From Synechococcaceae bacterium Bin_79_3 (lineage in GTDB: Bacteria; Cyanobacteriota; Cyanobacteriia; PCC-6307; Cyanobiaceae): a stretch of 15,184 nt of DNA. Position 1 is the stretch's first letter. Each line of letters starts with the position of its first letter. The notes beneath the pieces were generated by a model. It was not told the origin of the DNA. It was given only the letters and a program-made list of their open reading frames with translations, and made no database searches. Below, in pieces: positions 7,449-15,184 of this stretch. A program made the translations under genes and the position numbers. The stretch covers positions 1-15,184 of the forward strand of contig VFLB01000140.1 of NCBI GenBank assembly GCA_009914645.1. Reading direction: 5' to 3'.

Positions 7449-8807
7449 CTAATTTTTGGCTAATAAAGCTTCAATAAATTCAAAGCTGTTAAAGGGTCTT
7501 AGATCGCGCAAACCCTCACCGGCACCAATAAAACGAATCGGCAAGCCCGTTTCAGCTGCAACTGCAAGGGCAACTCCACCTCTTGCACTGCCATCGAGCT
7601 TGGTGAGGATTACCCCTGTGAGTTGCGCTGCGGCAGCAAAAGCCATCGCCTGTCTTAAACCGTTTTGACCCTGGCTGGAATCAAGCACCAGTAACGATTC
7701 CACCTGAGCTTCTGGAGCAAGGCGATCAATAATGCGCCGCACCTTTGCCAGTTCTTCCATCAAATTGTGTTTTGTTTGCAGCCGCCCAGCGGTATCAACC
7801 AAAAGCAATTCAATATTTTTTGAACGTGCCGCACCTATGGCATCAAAAACCACAGCGGCGGGATCGGCATTAGCGGAAGGATTTGCTATCACTGCAACCC
7901 CGCTACGTTCTGCCCACACCTGCAATTGCTGCACCGCTGCAGCCCTAAAAGTGTCGCCTGCTGCCATCAGGCAGCTGTAGCCACTGCGCACCGCCAAGTT
8001 TGCAAGTTTGCCCAAAGTGGTGGTTTTACCAACACCGTTCACACCCACGATCAACCAAATATTGAGCCGGCCTTTTACAGGGGCAAGCAAAGGAGCAATT
8101 CCCTGCTTGCCAAGGGGTATGTCGAGCTGATCGCGCAATTCTTGCTTTAGTAAAGAAATCGCTTCTGCTGCATCAACCACCGCTTCATTCATGCGTAGCC
8201 GCAAACGATCAAGCGCTAAATCGGTGCTTTCAATCCCTACATCGGCTTTAAGCAACAGGGTTTCGATCTGCTCAAGCGACTGCTCAGATAGAGGATCATC
8301 ACCAAGATTTTCGAGTAATTGGGTAACAAAACCCTGACGGGTTTTTTCCATTCCACGCCGCAACTTACCCAGCCAATCGATTTCTTCTATGGAAACTTGA
8401 GCCGCTGGTCGCCCTTGAGCTGCAAGCACTTCTGCAGACCAAAGAAAATCTGAATCAAGCTGAATTTCAGTGGTTAATTCAGCATTGATTTCAGTTTTTA
8501 CTTCAGTTTTTACTTCAGTTTTTACTTCAAGAACGGGTAACGACACACTGGCGAGCCGTTCATCACGCTTTGCTGCTGCTTGTTCGAGCAACGAAGGAGC
8601 TATTGGAATATCTGGAATATCAGGAGCATCTGTTGGAATATCTATTGAAATATCTGTTGGAGTATCTGTTGGAGTATCAAGAGGTGTATCTGGCGCGCCC
8701 TGTTGTTGAGCCTTAAGGCGGGCATAAGCCTCCTTGGCCCATGCCAAAGCATCCTCTGCGGATTGGGCCTCAGTGGTTTCGCGATTAAACCAATCAAACT
8801 CAGCCAT
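7449..8807 (-). CDS. ftsY: Signal recognition particle receptor FtsY
   Basis: FtsY is the SRP receptor GTPase that docks ribosomes translating membrane proteins at the membrane. The 452-residue protein has an N-terminal acidic A region (about 1-140), a four-helix N domain (about 145-235) and a GTPase G domain. G motifs are complete: GVNGVGKTTT (255-264), DTFRAAA (285-291), DTAGR (338-342) and TKLDG (402-406). The C-terminus ends with the usual GEGLRDLRPF block. The A region is odd: residues 40-70 are a Thr/Asp/Ile/Pro repeat, and 95-106 are three EVKT-like tetrapeptides, both encoded by 12-bp DNA repeats. The ATG overlaps the nusB stop by 8 nt, which suggests translational coupling with nusB. 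Confidence 0.96.
   Translation of the reverse strand: MAEFDWFNRETTEAQSAEDALAWAKEAYARLKAQQQGAPDTPLDTPTDTPTDISIDIPTDAPDIPDIPIAPSLLEQAAAKRDERLASVSLPVLEVKTEVKTEVKTEINAELTTEIQLDSDFLWSAEVLAAQGRPAAQVSIEEIDWLGKLRRGMEKTRQGFVTQLLENLGDDPLSEQSLEQIETLLLKADVGIESTDLALDRLRLRMNEAVVDAAEAISLLKQELRDQLDIPLGKQGIAPLLAPVKGRLNIWLIVGVNGVGKTTTLGKLANLAVRSGYSCLMAAGDTFRAAAVQQLQVWAERSGVAVIANPSANADPAAVVFDAIGAARSKNIELLLVDTAGRLQTKHNLMEELAKVRRIIDRLAPEAQVESLLVLDSSQGQNGLRQAMAFAAAAQLTGVILTKLDGSARGGVALAVAAETGLPIRFIGAGEGLRDLRPFNSFEFIEALLAKN
8491..8529. repeat. 12-bp tandem repeat inside ftsY (EVKT unit)
   Basis: Three perfect copies of a 12-bp unit (TCAGTTTTTACT on the plus strand) at 8491-8502, 8503-8514 and 8515-8526, followed by TCA. 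The unit is a multiple of three, so copy-number change keeps the FtsY frame. In the protein it encodes repeated Glu-Val-Lys-Thr in the acidic A region. Confidence 0.9.
8629..8688. repeat. Imperfect 12-bp repeat array inside ftsY (Asp/Thr/Pro-rich)
   Basis: Five 12-bp units that resemble TCTGTTGGAGTA (plus strand). Two adjacent copies at 8653-8676 are identical and the others differ at one to six positions. Similar diverged sequence continues to the left to about 8600. It encodes a Thr-Asp-x-Pro-type tetrapeptide repeat in the FtsY A region and stays in frame. Confidence 0.8.
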
Positions 8808-9423
8808 TGTTTAGCACTTTAAGTTCAGCAGCGGCAGTGATGTAGCGGCGCAAAACACCATTGATCTTGCGTCTGCCCGCCTCATCGCTGTAGCGATTAG
8901 CCAATTCAACAGCTTCATTAATCGCCACAGCAGGGGGGGTTTGAAAAGCTTCAATTTCCACCACCGCTAAACGCAAAATATCTTGATCGATGCGAGCCAA
9001 ACGGGTTAAACGCCAACCCTCCATCACAGCATCAATGCGGCTATCTAAAGCTGGTTGCGCCGCAAATACTGCCTTGGAGCGCTGCAAAGCCCATTCGCGT
9101 AGATCATGCTGATCTGCTAAAAGAAGCAAACGAGGAAGTTCCAAACTGGCCGATAAGCGATTCAATACCTGCTCGGCTCCTTCTAAACCTTTATATAAAT
9201 GTTGCCTAACCCGCTCGTTTTCACCTTCGCTTAATTCGCTTTCTAAAAGAGCTTGTTGAGCTTGCTGCAATTGATCTGCTGATTGATCCAATACCTCCCG
9301 CAAATGGCTATGCAGTGATGTGAGGGCTTGGGCTAAAAGTTGCTCGGTAGTAGCTGGGCTGCGATCAGCCTTTTGACCAAGAATTAAAAGGGCTAACTCC
9401 CTGGCAATCGTGCGGTTTTGCAT
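8800..9423 (-). CDS. nusB: Transcription antitermination factor NusB
   Basis: NusB binds boxA RNA together with NusE (ribosomal protein S10) and supports antitermination, chiefly on rRNA operons. The 207-residue protein starts at ATG 9423. A TTG three bases upstream extends the open frame but is not needed. The N-terminus (NRTIARELALLIL) and the C-terminal block (ILRLAVVEIEAF, then PPAVAINEAVELANRYS and INGVLRRYI) are typical of NusB. It is longer than the roughly 140-residue E. coli protein because of a helical insertion at about 35-110, which I associate with cyanobacterial NusB. It begins 5 bp after the DUF502 stop and overlaps ftsY by 8 nt, so it sits inside a compact transcription unit. 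Confidence 0.94.
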   Translation of the reverse strand: MQNRTIARELALLILGQKADRSPATTEQLLAQALTSLHSHLREVLDQSADQLQQAQQALLESELSEGENERVRQHLYKGLEGAEQVLNRLSASLELPRLLLLADQHDLREWALQRSKAVFAAQPALDSRIDAVMEGWRLTRLARIDQDILRLAVVEIEAFQTPPAVAINEAVELANRYSDEAGRRKINGVLRRYITAAAELKVLNNG

Positions 9424-9428
9424 CAATT

Positions 9429-10169
9429 TCAGGGTTTTGGTGGGCTGGGCTGCGTGGAGGGCCGCAATTGGGCGAGAAGGCTGGAAAAACTACGATTTAC
9501 AGGGCTATCGCGATCGTCGGGGCTAACAATTCCTGCTGAGATAATTGTTCTAAACGCATCTTCAACACTCATGTCAATATCACGTACTGCAGTTTCTGGA
9601 ACTACTGTATACCAACCGGTTGTTGGATTTGGTGCTGTTGGAATAAAAACACTTAACATTGGTTGAGTGAAACTAGCAGCCATCGATGCACCCAATACAC
9701 CTGTTACAAAGCCCAGCGCATACAAGCCTTCCCTTGGATACTCAACAAGCACCACACGGCGAAATCTGGTGCTGTTGTCTTTTAATACCGTTTCTAGAAT
9801 TTGTTTAAGAGTTTTATAAACCGAGCCAGCTAAAGGTATACGTGCCAATGTTCCTTCACCATAATCTAACAACCATCTTCCAACTATATTACGGGCCATT
9901 AAACCTATTAAAAGAATACCAAGCAGAGGTACTAATAAGCCAGCAAGCAGGTTAATTATTTCCTGCAAAAATGGATTTAACGTATTAAATGGGCTGAACT
10001 GCTTTGGCACTGAAGTGAGAAAACTCACCACAAATCGAGTCACCAAAGTAGACAACCAAATTGTGGTTGCAAGTGGAATCACCACAAGCAACCCAGCGAT
10101 CAGGTCGTTCTTGAGATCTTGTTGCAACCGCACATTGATTGGCGGTTCTGGTCTAGGGCGGGTCTGCAC
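9429..10169 (-). CDS. DUF502 family membrane protein
   Basis: This 246-residue protein matches the DUF502 family, membrane proteins of unknown function found widely in cyanobacteria, other bacteria and plants. After a short Arg/Pro-rich N-terminus and a basic/acidic helix (LQQDLKNDLIAGLLVV) come two predicted membrane segments at about 20-47 and 70-93. Next is the family's GRWLLDYGEGTLARIPL stretch, then the signature SVYKTLKQ at about 115-122. A soluble β-rich domain follows with VVLVEYPREGLYALGFVTG and FIPTAPNPTTGW. The C-terminus is Ser/Pro-rich. The start is GTG at 10169, with a TTG one codon upstream; no in-frame ATG is near. It leads the nusB-ftsY-phosphatase-argH run, with only 5 bp before nusB. 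The middle of the gene is markedly AT-rich. Confidence 0.9.
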   Translation of the reverse strand: MQTRPRPEPPINVRLQQDLKNDLIAGLLVVIPLATTIWLSTLVTRFVVSFLTSVPKQFSPFNTLNPFLQEIINLLAGLLVPLLGILLIGLMARNIVGRWLLDYGEGTLARIPLAGSVYKTLKQILETVLKDNSTRFRRVVLVEYPREGLYALGFVTGVLGASMAASFTQPMLSVFIPTAPNPTTGWYTVVPETAVRDIDMSVEDAFRTIISAGIVSPDDRDSPVNRSFSSLLAQLRPSTQPSPPKP

Positions 10170-10221
10170 CAATGGTCTTGAGCAGTAAATCGCTAATTCA
10201 ACTTAGCCACAGGGGCGTCCA

Positions 10222-10872
10222 CTAGAGGATTGCCCCCAATGCAACAGCGGCGATGGCTAGGGCCAATAGCAAAGCCATACCAGTGCCATTGAAACGTCTT
10301 TGACCCAAAGTTAGAGATCTGGCCCTTTCAGACTGCTGCACCTGTTGCTTGAGTTGGCCTAGACGGCCGTCTATGAACCGTTTTGCCTGGGCACTCGCCT
10401 GTTCATCACTCAAATTTGGATCCAGCTGACCGGCCTGACGCAGCTGAGCCACCAAGGTTTCAATCAATTGAGGGTTGTTGCTTTCTGCAGTGGCCCGATT
10501 CAATTCCATCTGTTTTTGCTCCACCGCCTGATCAGACTGCTTTTGCAGGATTGAATTGCCGCTGATCGTTACCGGCACAGACACCAGCAGAGATAAAGCA
10601 AGGGCAATACCCACTCCAAACACTGTCCAACGCAAGGGGCTGCGCTGCTGCTGCGGTTGATCGAGGCGGGAGCCCATCAACATCAAAAGCAAACCAACAA
10701 AGGCCATCGGGGAAGCCTTAATCAAGGTATCCACCACCAATTGGCTAAAAGCCTCCTCACCCCAAGCATTTGCACTAAGCACTGCCATTAGCTCTAGAGC
10801 GAGCACCAGCACGAGGGCACCGCCGATCCAGCGCAACAAACCAGATAAACGGGAAGGAGAAAGCTCTGGCAC
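10222..10872 (-). CDS. HpsJ-like membrane protein (putative)
   Basis: From the GTG at 10872 this is a 216-residue membrane protein. Hydrophobic segments lie at about 13-31, 54-67 and 81-104. They are followed by a Gln-rich, probably coiled-coil region (about 105-195) and a last hydrophobic segment at 198-216 reaching the C-terminus. This topology and phrases such as SPMAFVGLLLMLMGSRLDQP and SVPVTISGN remind me of proteins annotated as HpsJ family in cyanobacteria. HpsJ was named in hormogonium polysaccharide work, but a unicellular host suggests a different role. The open frame continues to 10944, but that would overlap the divergent queG start. It lies 52 bp upstream of the DUF502 gene on the same strand. 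The family call is tentative. Confidence 0.6.
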   Translation of the reverse strand: MPELSPSRLSGLLRWIGGALVLVLALELMAVLSANAWGEEAFSQLVVDTLIKASPMAFVGLLLMLMGSRLDQPQQQRSPLRWTVFGVGIALALSLLVSVPVTISGNSILQKQSDQAVEQKQMELNRATAESNNPQLIETLVAQLRQAGQLDPNLSDEQASAQAKRFIDGRLGQLKQQVQQSERARSLTLGQRRFNGTGMALLLALAIAAVALGAIL

Positions 10873-10903
10873 GGCACAATGAAGATGCGGCGCAACTGTA
10901 AAG

Positions 10904-11812
10904 GTGCCGGTGGATCTTGCCGAGCAGTTGAAACAAGAGGCCATCGCCCAGGGTTTTGCTGTGGCAGGGGTGGCGGCAACGGCTGGCAGTGAACGGCTTG
11001 CTCTGCGTAATGCCGCCCTTGAACGCTGGCTGGCCGCTGGGTATCAAGCAGATATGGCCTGGATGAACAACCCAAAGCGGCGCCAGGTGGAACAGTTGCT
11101 ACCAGGGGTGCGCAGCCTGCTAGCGGTGGGGTTGAACTACTACGTAGAGCAGCAGCAGCAGGTTGGTGTTGCCCGCATCGCCCGCTACGGCTGGGGGAGG
11201 GATTATCACCGAGTAATCGAACAGCGTTTAAAACGCTTAGGACGCTGGCTAGAGCTGCAGCAACCCGATTGCCACTGGCGCGTTTGTGTTGATACAGCGC
11301 CGTTACTGGATAAAGCCTGGGCGGAAGAAGCTGGGATTGGCTGGATTGGTAAAAATGGCAACCTAATCAGCAAAAGCCACGGCTCCTGGTTGCTGCTAGG
11401 GCACCTGTTAACCACAGTTGAACTCACACCAAGCATCCCCGCCAGCCCCCTCTGCGGCAGTTGTAGTGCCTGCTTACCGGCATGTCCTACGGGGGCAATA
11501 ACGGAACCGTTTGTTGTTGATAGCCGCCGATGTATTGCTTTTCACACGATCGAAAATCGCAATACTGAACTGCCGATTGCGCTGCATGGCTGGATTGCTG
11601 GTTGCGATCTATGCCAAGAGGCCTGCCCCTGGAATCAAAAACAAGCACAGGCAAATGAAGATCCTGAGTTGCAACCACGCCAATGGATGCTGCAAAGCAA
11701 ACCAGCTGAACTACTCAATTGGGATGCAAGCCAGTGGGATCAAGCCTTGCGAAGTTCAGCCTTGAGGCGGATTAAACCGCATATGTGGCGCCGCAACTTA
11801 GGCTGCCTTTAG
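10904..11812 (+). CDS. queG: Epoxyqueuosine reductase QueG
   Basis: QueG carries out the last step of queuosine synthesis, reducing epoxyqueuosine in tRNA anticodons with a cobalamin cofactor and two [4Fe-4S] clusters. The 302-residue protein starts at GTG 10904 (another GTG is at 10910). The catalytic Asp is in VDTAPLLDKAWAEEAG (about residue 130), followed by GWIGKN. Cluster cysteines are at 184, 187, 190 and 194 (CGSCSACLPACPTGA), 210, and 234, 237 and 241 (CDLCQEACPWN). It ends in RRIKPHMWRRN. It is shorter than forms with an added C-terminal HEAT-like repeat, and the catalytic core is complete. It is divergent from the HpsJ-like gene with only 31 bp between starts, and the TPR gene follows after 14 bp. 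Confidence 0.95.
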   Translation: MPVDLAEQLKQEAIAQGFAVAGVAATAGSERLALRNAALERWLAAGYQADMAWMNNPKRRQVEQLLPGVRSLLAVGLNYYVEQQQQVGVARIARYGWGRDYHRVIEQRLKRLGRWLELQQPDCHWRVCVDTAPLLDKAWAEEAGIGWIGKNGNLISKSHGSWLLLGHLLTTVELTPSIPASPLCGSCSACLPACPTGAITEPFVVDSRRCIAFHTIENRNTELPIALHGWIAGCDLCQEACPWNQKQAQANEDPELQPRQWMLQSKPAELLNWDASQWDQALRSSALRRIKPHMWRRNLGCL

Positions 11813-11826
11813 CTTTTTTGAACACC

Positions 11827-12702
11827 ATGGGCCTCAAGCTGCTGGCTCTATTGGCCGCAGCAGCTTGCTGGCTGCCGGCCCCCGCCCAAGCGCTAGTGCC
11901 GTATGTCTTTGTGCCAAGCGCAAAAGAACTTGGCAAGGCGGGCCTTGGTATTGCAGGAGCTGCTGCCGGGCTGCTGCAAATAGGACAAGTGGAGGAAGGG
12001 CGCAAATTAGCGCGCTTGGCAGTGCAGGTTTTACCCAGTGATCCAAGAGCTTGGCTGGTGCTGGCGGAAGCTGAATTACGCAGCACCGCAAAAGGAGAAA
12101 AAAACAACAGGGCCTATGAAGCCCTAGCAAAAGCAAAACAGCTAGACCCCAATAATCCAGGGGTTTGGTTTGCGGAAGGTTCGTTAAATCTGCGTAATAA
12201 CAAACCGGAAGAGGCCCAGAAACTATTGCGCGAAGGGCTGCGCCTGGATCCAAATAATCCTGGTGCCTATTTTGATCTTGGTAATGCACAGATCCAGCTC
12301 AAAGAACTAAATCCCGCCCTTAGCTCCTTTGAAAAGGCCGCCGGGCTCCGGAAAAATTTTTGGGAAGCAGTGAATAACCAAGCGATTGTGCTTTTCGAGC
12401 AAGGGCGCCGCAGCGAAGCGATTGGCCGCTGGCGCAAGGCCCTAGAAATCAGCTCCGATGCAGCAGAACCCAGCCTTGCACTGGCATCAGCCCTTTATTC
12501 AGAAGCTAAAACCTCAACAGAAGCAATCAGCTTGGCGATTCAAGCCCTCGTGAAAGAACCGGATTACGTGCTGGATGTCTATCAAAAAGATCAGTTGTGG
12601 GGAGAGAAATTGCGGCAAGCCACCCAGGTGATGTTCCGCGATGAAAGGTTGCGGGGTTCTGTGGATAGGGCCATGGGTATGGCCGGTTTTAAGGACGAGT
12701 GA
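11827..12702 (+). CDS. Signal-peptide TPR-repeat protein
   Basis: The 291-residue protein has an N-terminal signal peptide (Lys, then a Leu/Ala-rich stretch and a PAQA cleavage-like site near 20-22) and then tetratricopeptide repeats over about 50-230. TPR hallmarks include paired helices with A-x-x-x-L-x-L-D-P-N-N-P turns (two nearly identical turns: KQLDPNNPGVW and LRLDPNNPGAY) and AEGSLNL/LGNAQI positions. TPR domains mediate protein-protein contact; the partner is unknown. It is probably exported or membrane-tethered in the periplasm or thylakoid lumen, which is inference. ATG 11827 was chosen over a GTG at 11785 because it gives a clean signal peptide and avoids overlap with queG. It lies 14 bp after queG and 50 bp before the topoisomerase gene. 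Confidence 0.85.
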   Translation: MGLKLLALLAAAACWLPAPAQALVPYVFVPSAKELGKAGLGIAGAAAGLLQIGQVEEGRKLARLAVQVLPSDPRAWLVLAEAELRSTAKGEKNNRAYEALAKAKQLDPNNPGVWFAEGSLNLRNNKPEEAQKLLREGLRLDPNNPGAYFDLGNAQIQLKELNPALSSFEKAAGLRKNFWEAVNNQAIVLFEQGRRSEAIGRWRKALEISSDAAEPSLALASALYSEAKTSTEAISLAIQALVKEPDYVLDVYQKDQLWGEKLRQATQVMFRDERLRGSVDRAMGMAGFKDE

Positions 12703-12752
12703 ATTCGCTATCTGTAGGCTGAGCCCCTTCCTTTCGGTTTAACCCCCTCCGC

Positions 12753-15184
12753 ATGGCGGACGAGCGCATCGTTCCGATCGCTCTGCATCAAGAGATGCAG
12801 CGTTCGTACCTCGAATACGCGATGAGCGTGATCGTGGGAAGGGCCCTGCCCGATGTGCGGGATGGGCTCAAACCAGTACAAAGGCGCATTTTATTTGCGA
12901 TGCATGAGCTGGGGCTCACCCCAGATCGCCCCTACCGCAAGTGTGCCCGTGTAGTGGGGGACGTGCTGGGCAAATACCACCCCCATGGCGATCAAGCTGT
13001 CTACGACGCCCTGGTGCGGCTTGTACAAACCTTTGCCAGTCGCCATCCACTGCTGGATGGCCACGGAAATTTCGGCTCGGTAGACGACGATCCACCGGCC
13101 GCAATGAGATACACCGAAACGCGCCTATCGCCACTTTCCCACGAGGGAATGTTGGCAGAAATCAGTAGTGACACAGTTGATTTCGCCAATAATTTCGATG
13201 GTTCTCAGCAGGAACCAACAGTGCTTCCAGCCCAATTGCCTTTTCTGCTGCTGAATGGTTGCACCGGAATTGCGGTGGGAATGGCCACAAGCATTCCACC
13301 CCACAACCTTGGCGAGGTGGTTGATGGCCTAGTGGCGTTAGTGCGCAACCCTGAGTTAAGCGATCAAAAACTGCTGGAACTAATTCCAGGCCCTGATTTC
13401 CCCACCGGTGGTGTAGTGCTTACCGGATCCGGATTACAGGAAACCTATCTGCAAGGTAGGGGCAGTATTCCGATGCGGGGAGTTGCCCATATCGAAGAAA
13501 TGCAACCGGGCAAGGGACGCCATAAAAGAGGGGCAGTTGTAATAACAGAGCTTCCTTATCAATTAAGTAAAGCAGGCTGGATTGAAAAACTAGCAGAACA
13601 AGTAAATGATGGAAAAATAAATGGGATTGCCGATATCCGTGATGAAAGCGATCGTGAAGGCATGCGGGTGGTAGTGGAATTAAGGCGTGATGCAAATGCA
13701 GAACAAGTAATGGCTGAATTACATAAGCGTACTGCGTTGCAAAGTAATTTTGGTGCCATCATGCTGGCGCTTGTTAATGGAAAACCACAACAATTAAGCC
13801 TGCGTCAATTACTTGAACAATTCCTTGAATATCGAGAATTTACAATGGTGCGGCGCACCCGTCATGCTCTAAAGCGTTGCGAAGACAGGCTTGAAGTGGT
13901 TGAAGGTTTAATAAAAGCACTTAATTCATTAAAAGATGTAATTGAAATGATTCAATCCGCCCGTGATAGCGCCAGTGCAAAGGCAAGTTTGCAAGTACAA
14001 CTTAATTTAAGCGAACGCCAGGCTGATGCTGTGCTGGCAATGCCCTTAAGACGTTTAACAGGCCTTGAACAGGAAAGCCTACGCAAAGAATTAGATGAGC
14101 TACAAAAAGAACAAACAGAGCTAAGTTATTTATTAAATAATCGCCAAAGCTTGCTAGATACTCTCATCAAAGAACTCAAGCAACTACGCAAACGTTTTGC
14201 TACTCCTCGCCGCACTCGCCTGCAAGAAGGTGGAGATGATTTAGTAGCCCAACGGGCTGCAGCTCAAAGACCAAATGCAGAAGCTCAAAGGCTGCATGCT
14301 CTTTCTGCCATCAGCCCTGATAATCGGCTTCTGCTCCAAAGCGACGGCTTGCTACGTATCGCCAGCCCGCAAATCCTGGGGAAATTACATCTACAAGAGC
14401 CACTTCCCTATGGCGAACATGGCCCCCATGGCCAATTAATCCTTGCGGTGCAACCAGCTCCAACTCTGCTGGCCTTCACAAGTGGAGGCAGGGTTGCTGC
14501 GTTGCGCTGGGAATTTGCTGCCCAGCAACCTGGGCCAATCGAAAAGTTTCTACCAGAAAGTGTTGATGGCCAAGCAGAAAAAATAGTTGAGGTTTTAGTA
14601 ATGCCAACAGATGATGTTGCCTTTTCTATTGGCTTATTAAGTAGCGATGGTCGCTTTAAACGAATTGCCGCTGAAGAATTTAAAGATCTTTCAGGCCGAG
14701 CAACAACAGTTTTAAAATTGAAAGATGGTGTTGAACTCGAAAGGGCTGTTATCTGTAAAGAGGCTCAAAATTTAGTTGTTGCAACAAGCACAGGTAGAAG
14801 TTTAAGGCTGCCAATTGATGAAAACAGCATTCCGTTAATGGGCAAGACAGCCCAAGGGCCCACCTTAATGAGATTATTGCCGGGTGAAACAATTGTTGGT
14901 GCTGCAGCTTGCCCGCCAGAAGCTGATGTATTACTAGTGAGTGCAATGGGTCAACTTAAAAAACTTTCAGTTTCAAGTATTCGGCTCTGCAGCAGGGGAG
15001 ATCTTGGTGAAATTTCACTAAGATTTAGTAATCGTAGTGATCAATTAGTTGATCTAAGAGCATCTGATACTGAGCTGATAGCTGTTAAAACAAATAGTGG
15101 CAGTATTAGACTAAAAACAGATAGTATCAAAACAGAAGATAGCCATGGAACAGGTTTAAACCTTGAACTACCTAAAACCGAAAA
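12753..15184 (+). CDS. Type IIA topoisomerase subunit A (GyrA/ParC-like; partial, C-terminus beyond window)
   Basis: GyrA/ParC subunits cut and rejoin both DNA strands. The 810 visible residues cover the winged-helix breakage-reunion domain, the tower and coiled-coil, and most of a β-pinwheel C-terminal domain. The catalytic Tyr is at 120 (AAMRYTE) with its partner Arg at 119. The QRDR helix reads [11 protein letters not shown], with Gln81 where E. coli GyrA has Ser83 and Asp85 at the Asp87 position. A glycine-rich GyrA box (QRRGGKG-like) is not seen between the first two C-terminal blades, where gyrase has it. It may therefore be ParC-like in activity, or a second GyrA paralogue with weak DNA wrapping. 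Composition falls sharply along the gene. It starts 50 bp after the TPR gene. Confidence 0.92.
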   Translation, partial: MADERIVPIALHQEMQRSYLEYAMSVIVGRALPDVRDGLKPVQRRILFAMHELGLTPDRPYRKCARVVGDVLGKYHPHGDQAVYDALVRLVQTFASRHPLLDGHGNFGSVDDDPPAAMRYTETRLSPLSHEGMLAEISSDTVDFANNFDGSQQEPTVLPAQLPFLLLNGCTGIAVGMATSIPPHNLGEVVDGLVALVRNPELSDQKLLELIPGPDFPTGGVVLTGSGLQETYLQGRGSIPMRGVAHIEEMQPGKGRHKRGAVVITELPYQLSKAGWIEKLAEQVNDGKINGIADIRDESDREGMRVVVELRRDANAEQVMAELHKRTALQSNFGAIMLALVNGKPQQLSLRQLLEQFLEYREFTMVRRTRHALKRCEDRLEVVEGLIKALNSLKDVIEMIQSARDSASAKASLQVQLNLSERQADAVLAMPLRRLTGLEQESLRKELDELQKEQTELSYLLNNRQSLLDTLIKELKQLRKRFATPRRTRLQEGGDDLVAQRAAAQRPNAEAQRLHALSAISPDNRLLLQSDGLLRIASPQILGKLHLQEPLPYGEHGPHGQLILAVQPAPTLLAFTSGGRVAALRWEFAAQQPGPIEKFLPESVDGQAEKIVEVLVMPTDDVAFSIGLLSSDGRFKRIAAEEFKDLSGRATTVLKLKDGVELERAVICKEAQNLVVATSTGRSLRLPIDENSIPLMGKTAQGPTLMRLLPGETIVGAAACPPEADVLLVSAMGQLKKLSVSSIRLCSRGDLGEISLRFSNRSDQLVDLRASDTELIAVKTNSGSIRLKTDSIKTEDSHGTGLNLELPKTE

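Noticed and set aside
8470..8709. Repeat-rich plus-strand open frame, or a CRISPR-like array
   Set aside because: The repeats are 12 bp, tandem without spacers and in frame with FtsY; the plus-strand frame is a shadow of them.
10775..11075. Two overlapping minus-strand frames opposite the queG start
   Set aside because: They have no recognisable domains and overlap both queG and the 5' part of the HpsJ-like gene; shadows of coding sequence.
11834..12289. Minus-strand open frame of 151 codons opposite the TPR gene
   Set aside because: The plus-strand frame has a signal peptide and clear TPR turns; the antisense frame shows no family features.
12941..13168. Alternative-frame ORFs within the topoisomerase gene
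   Set aside because: They overlap the most conserved part of the breakage-reunion domain, which is encoded in another frame.

Overview
The window looks like a piece of a picocyanobacterial chromosome from the Synechococcus/Cyanobium group. The evidence is the gene set and its layout: a long cyanobacterial-type NusB next to FtsY, an RRM protein with a glycine-rich tail, a DUF502 membrane protein, a short QueG, a TPR protein and a GyrA/ParC-like subunit. One perfect HIP1 octamer (GCGATCGC) lies inside argH. Base composition is intermediate and strongly patchy, and most genes abut or overlap. The genus-level call is from memory of gene neighbourhoods, not from a search.

Left part, 1-2489, minus strand: a three-gene run. 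msrB encodes an apparently exported methionine sulfoxide reductase. It overlaps a YhiN/HI0933-type flavoprotein by 8 nt, which overlaps an OafA-type acyltransferase by 4 nt. The acyltransferase runs off the left edge. Divergent from this run is dusA (tRNA dihydrouridine synthase), followed on the plus strand by an mscL channel gene interrupted by two in-frame stop codons.

Centre, 3962-10872, minus strand: read 5' to 3', this is an HpsJ-like membrane protein, a DUF502 membrane protein, nusB, ftsY, an RsbU-type PP2C phosphatase with an N-terminal GAF-like region, argH, and the rbp RNA-binding protein. From DUF502 to argH the gaps are 0-28 bp or the genes overlap, so this is probably one transcription unit mixing transcription antitermination, membrane targeting, a regulatory phosphatase and arginine synthesis. 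rbp follows argH after a leader of about 100 bp holding a direct repeat and a small hairpin, and may have its own promoter or regulation.

Right part, 10904-15184, plus strand: queG (last step of queuosine synthesis), a TPR protein with a signal peptide, and a type IIA topoisomerase A subunit that runs off the right edge. The topoisomerase subunit has the catalytic tyrosine but no recognisable GyrA box, and has Gln at the usual quinolone-anchoring serine position.

No RNA genes, insertion sequences, CRISPR arrays or prophage genes are visible. No intergenic stretch exceeds about 100 bp, apart from the mscL pseudogene region. I see no clear new multigene system. The most unusual items are the doubly interrupted mscL, the GyrA-box-less topoisomerase subunit, the 12-bp repeat tracts in ftsY and the within-gene swings in GC content.
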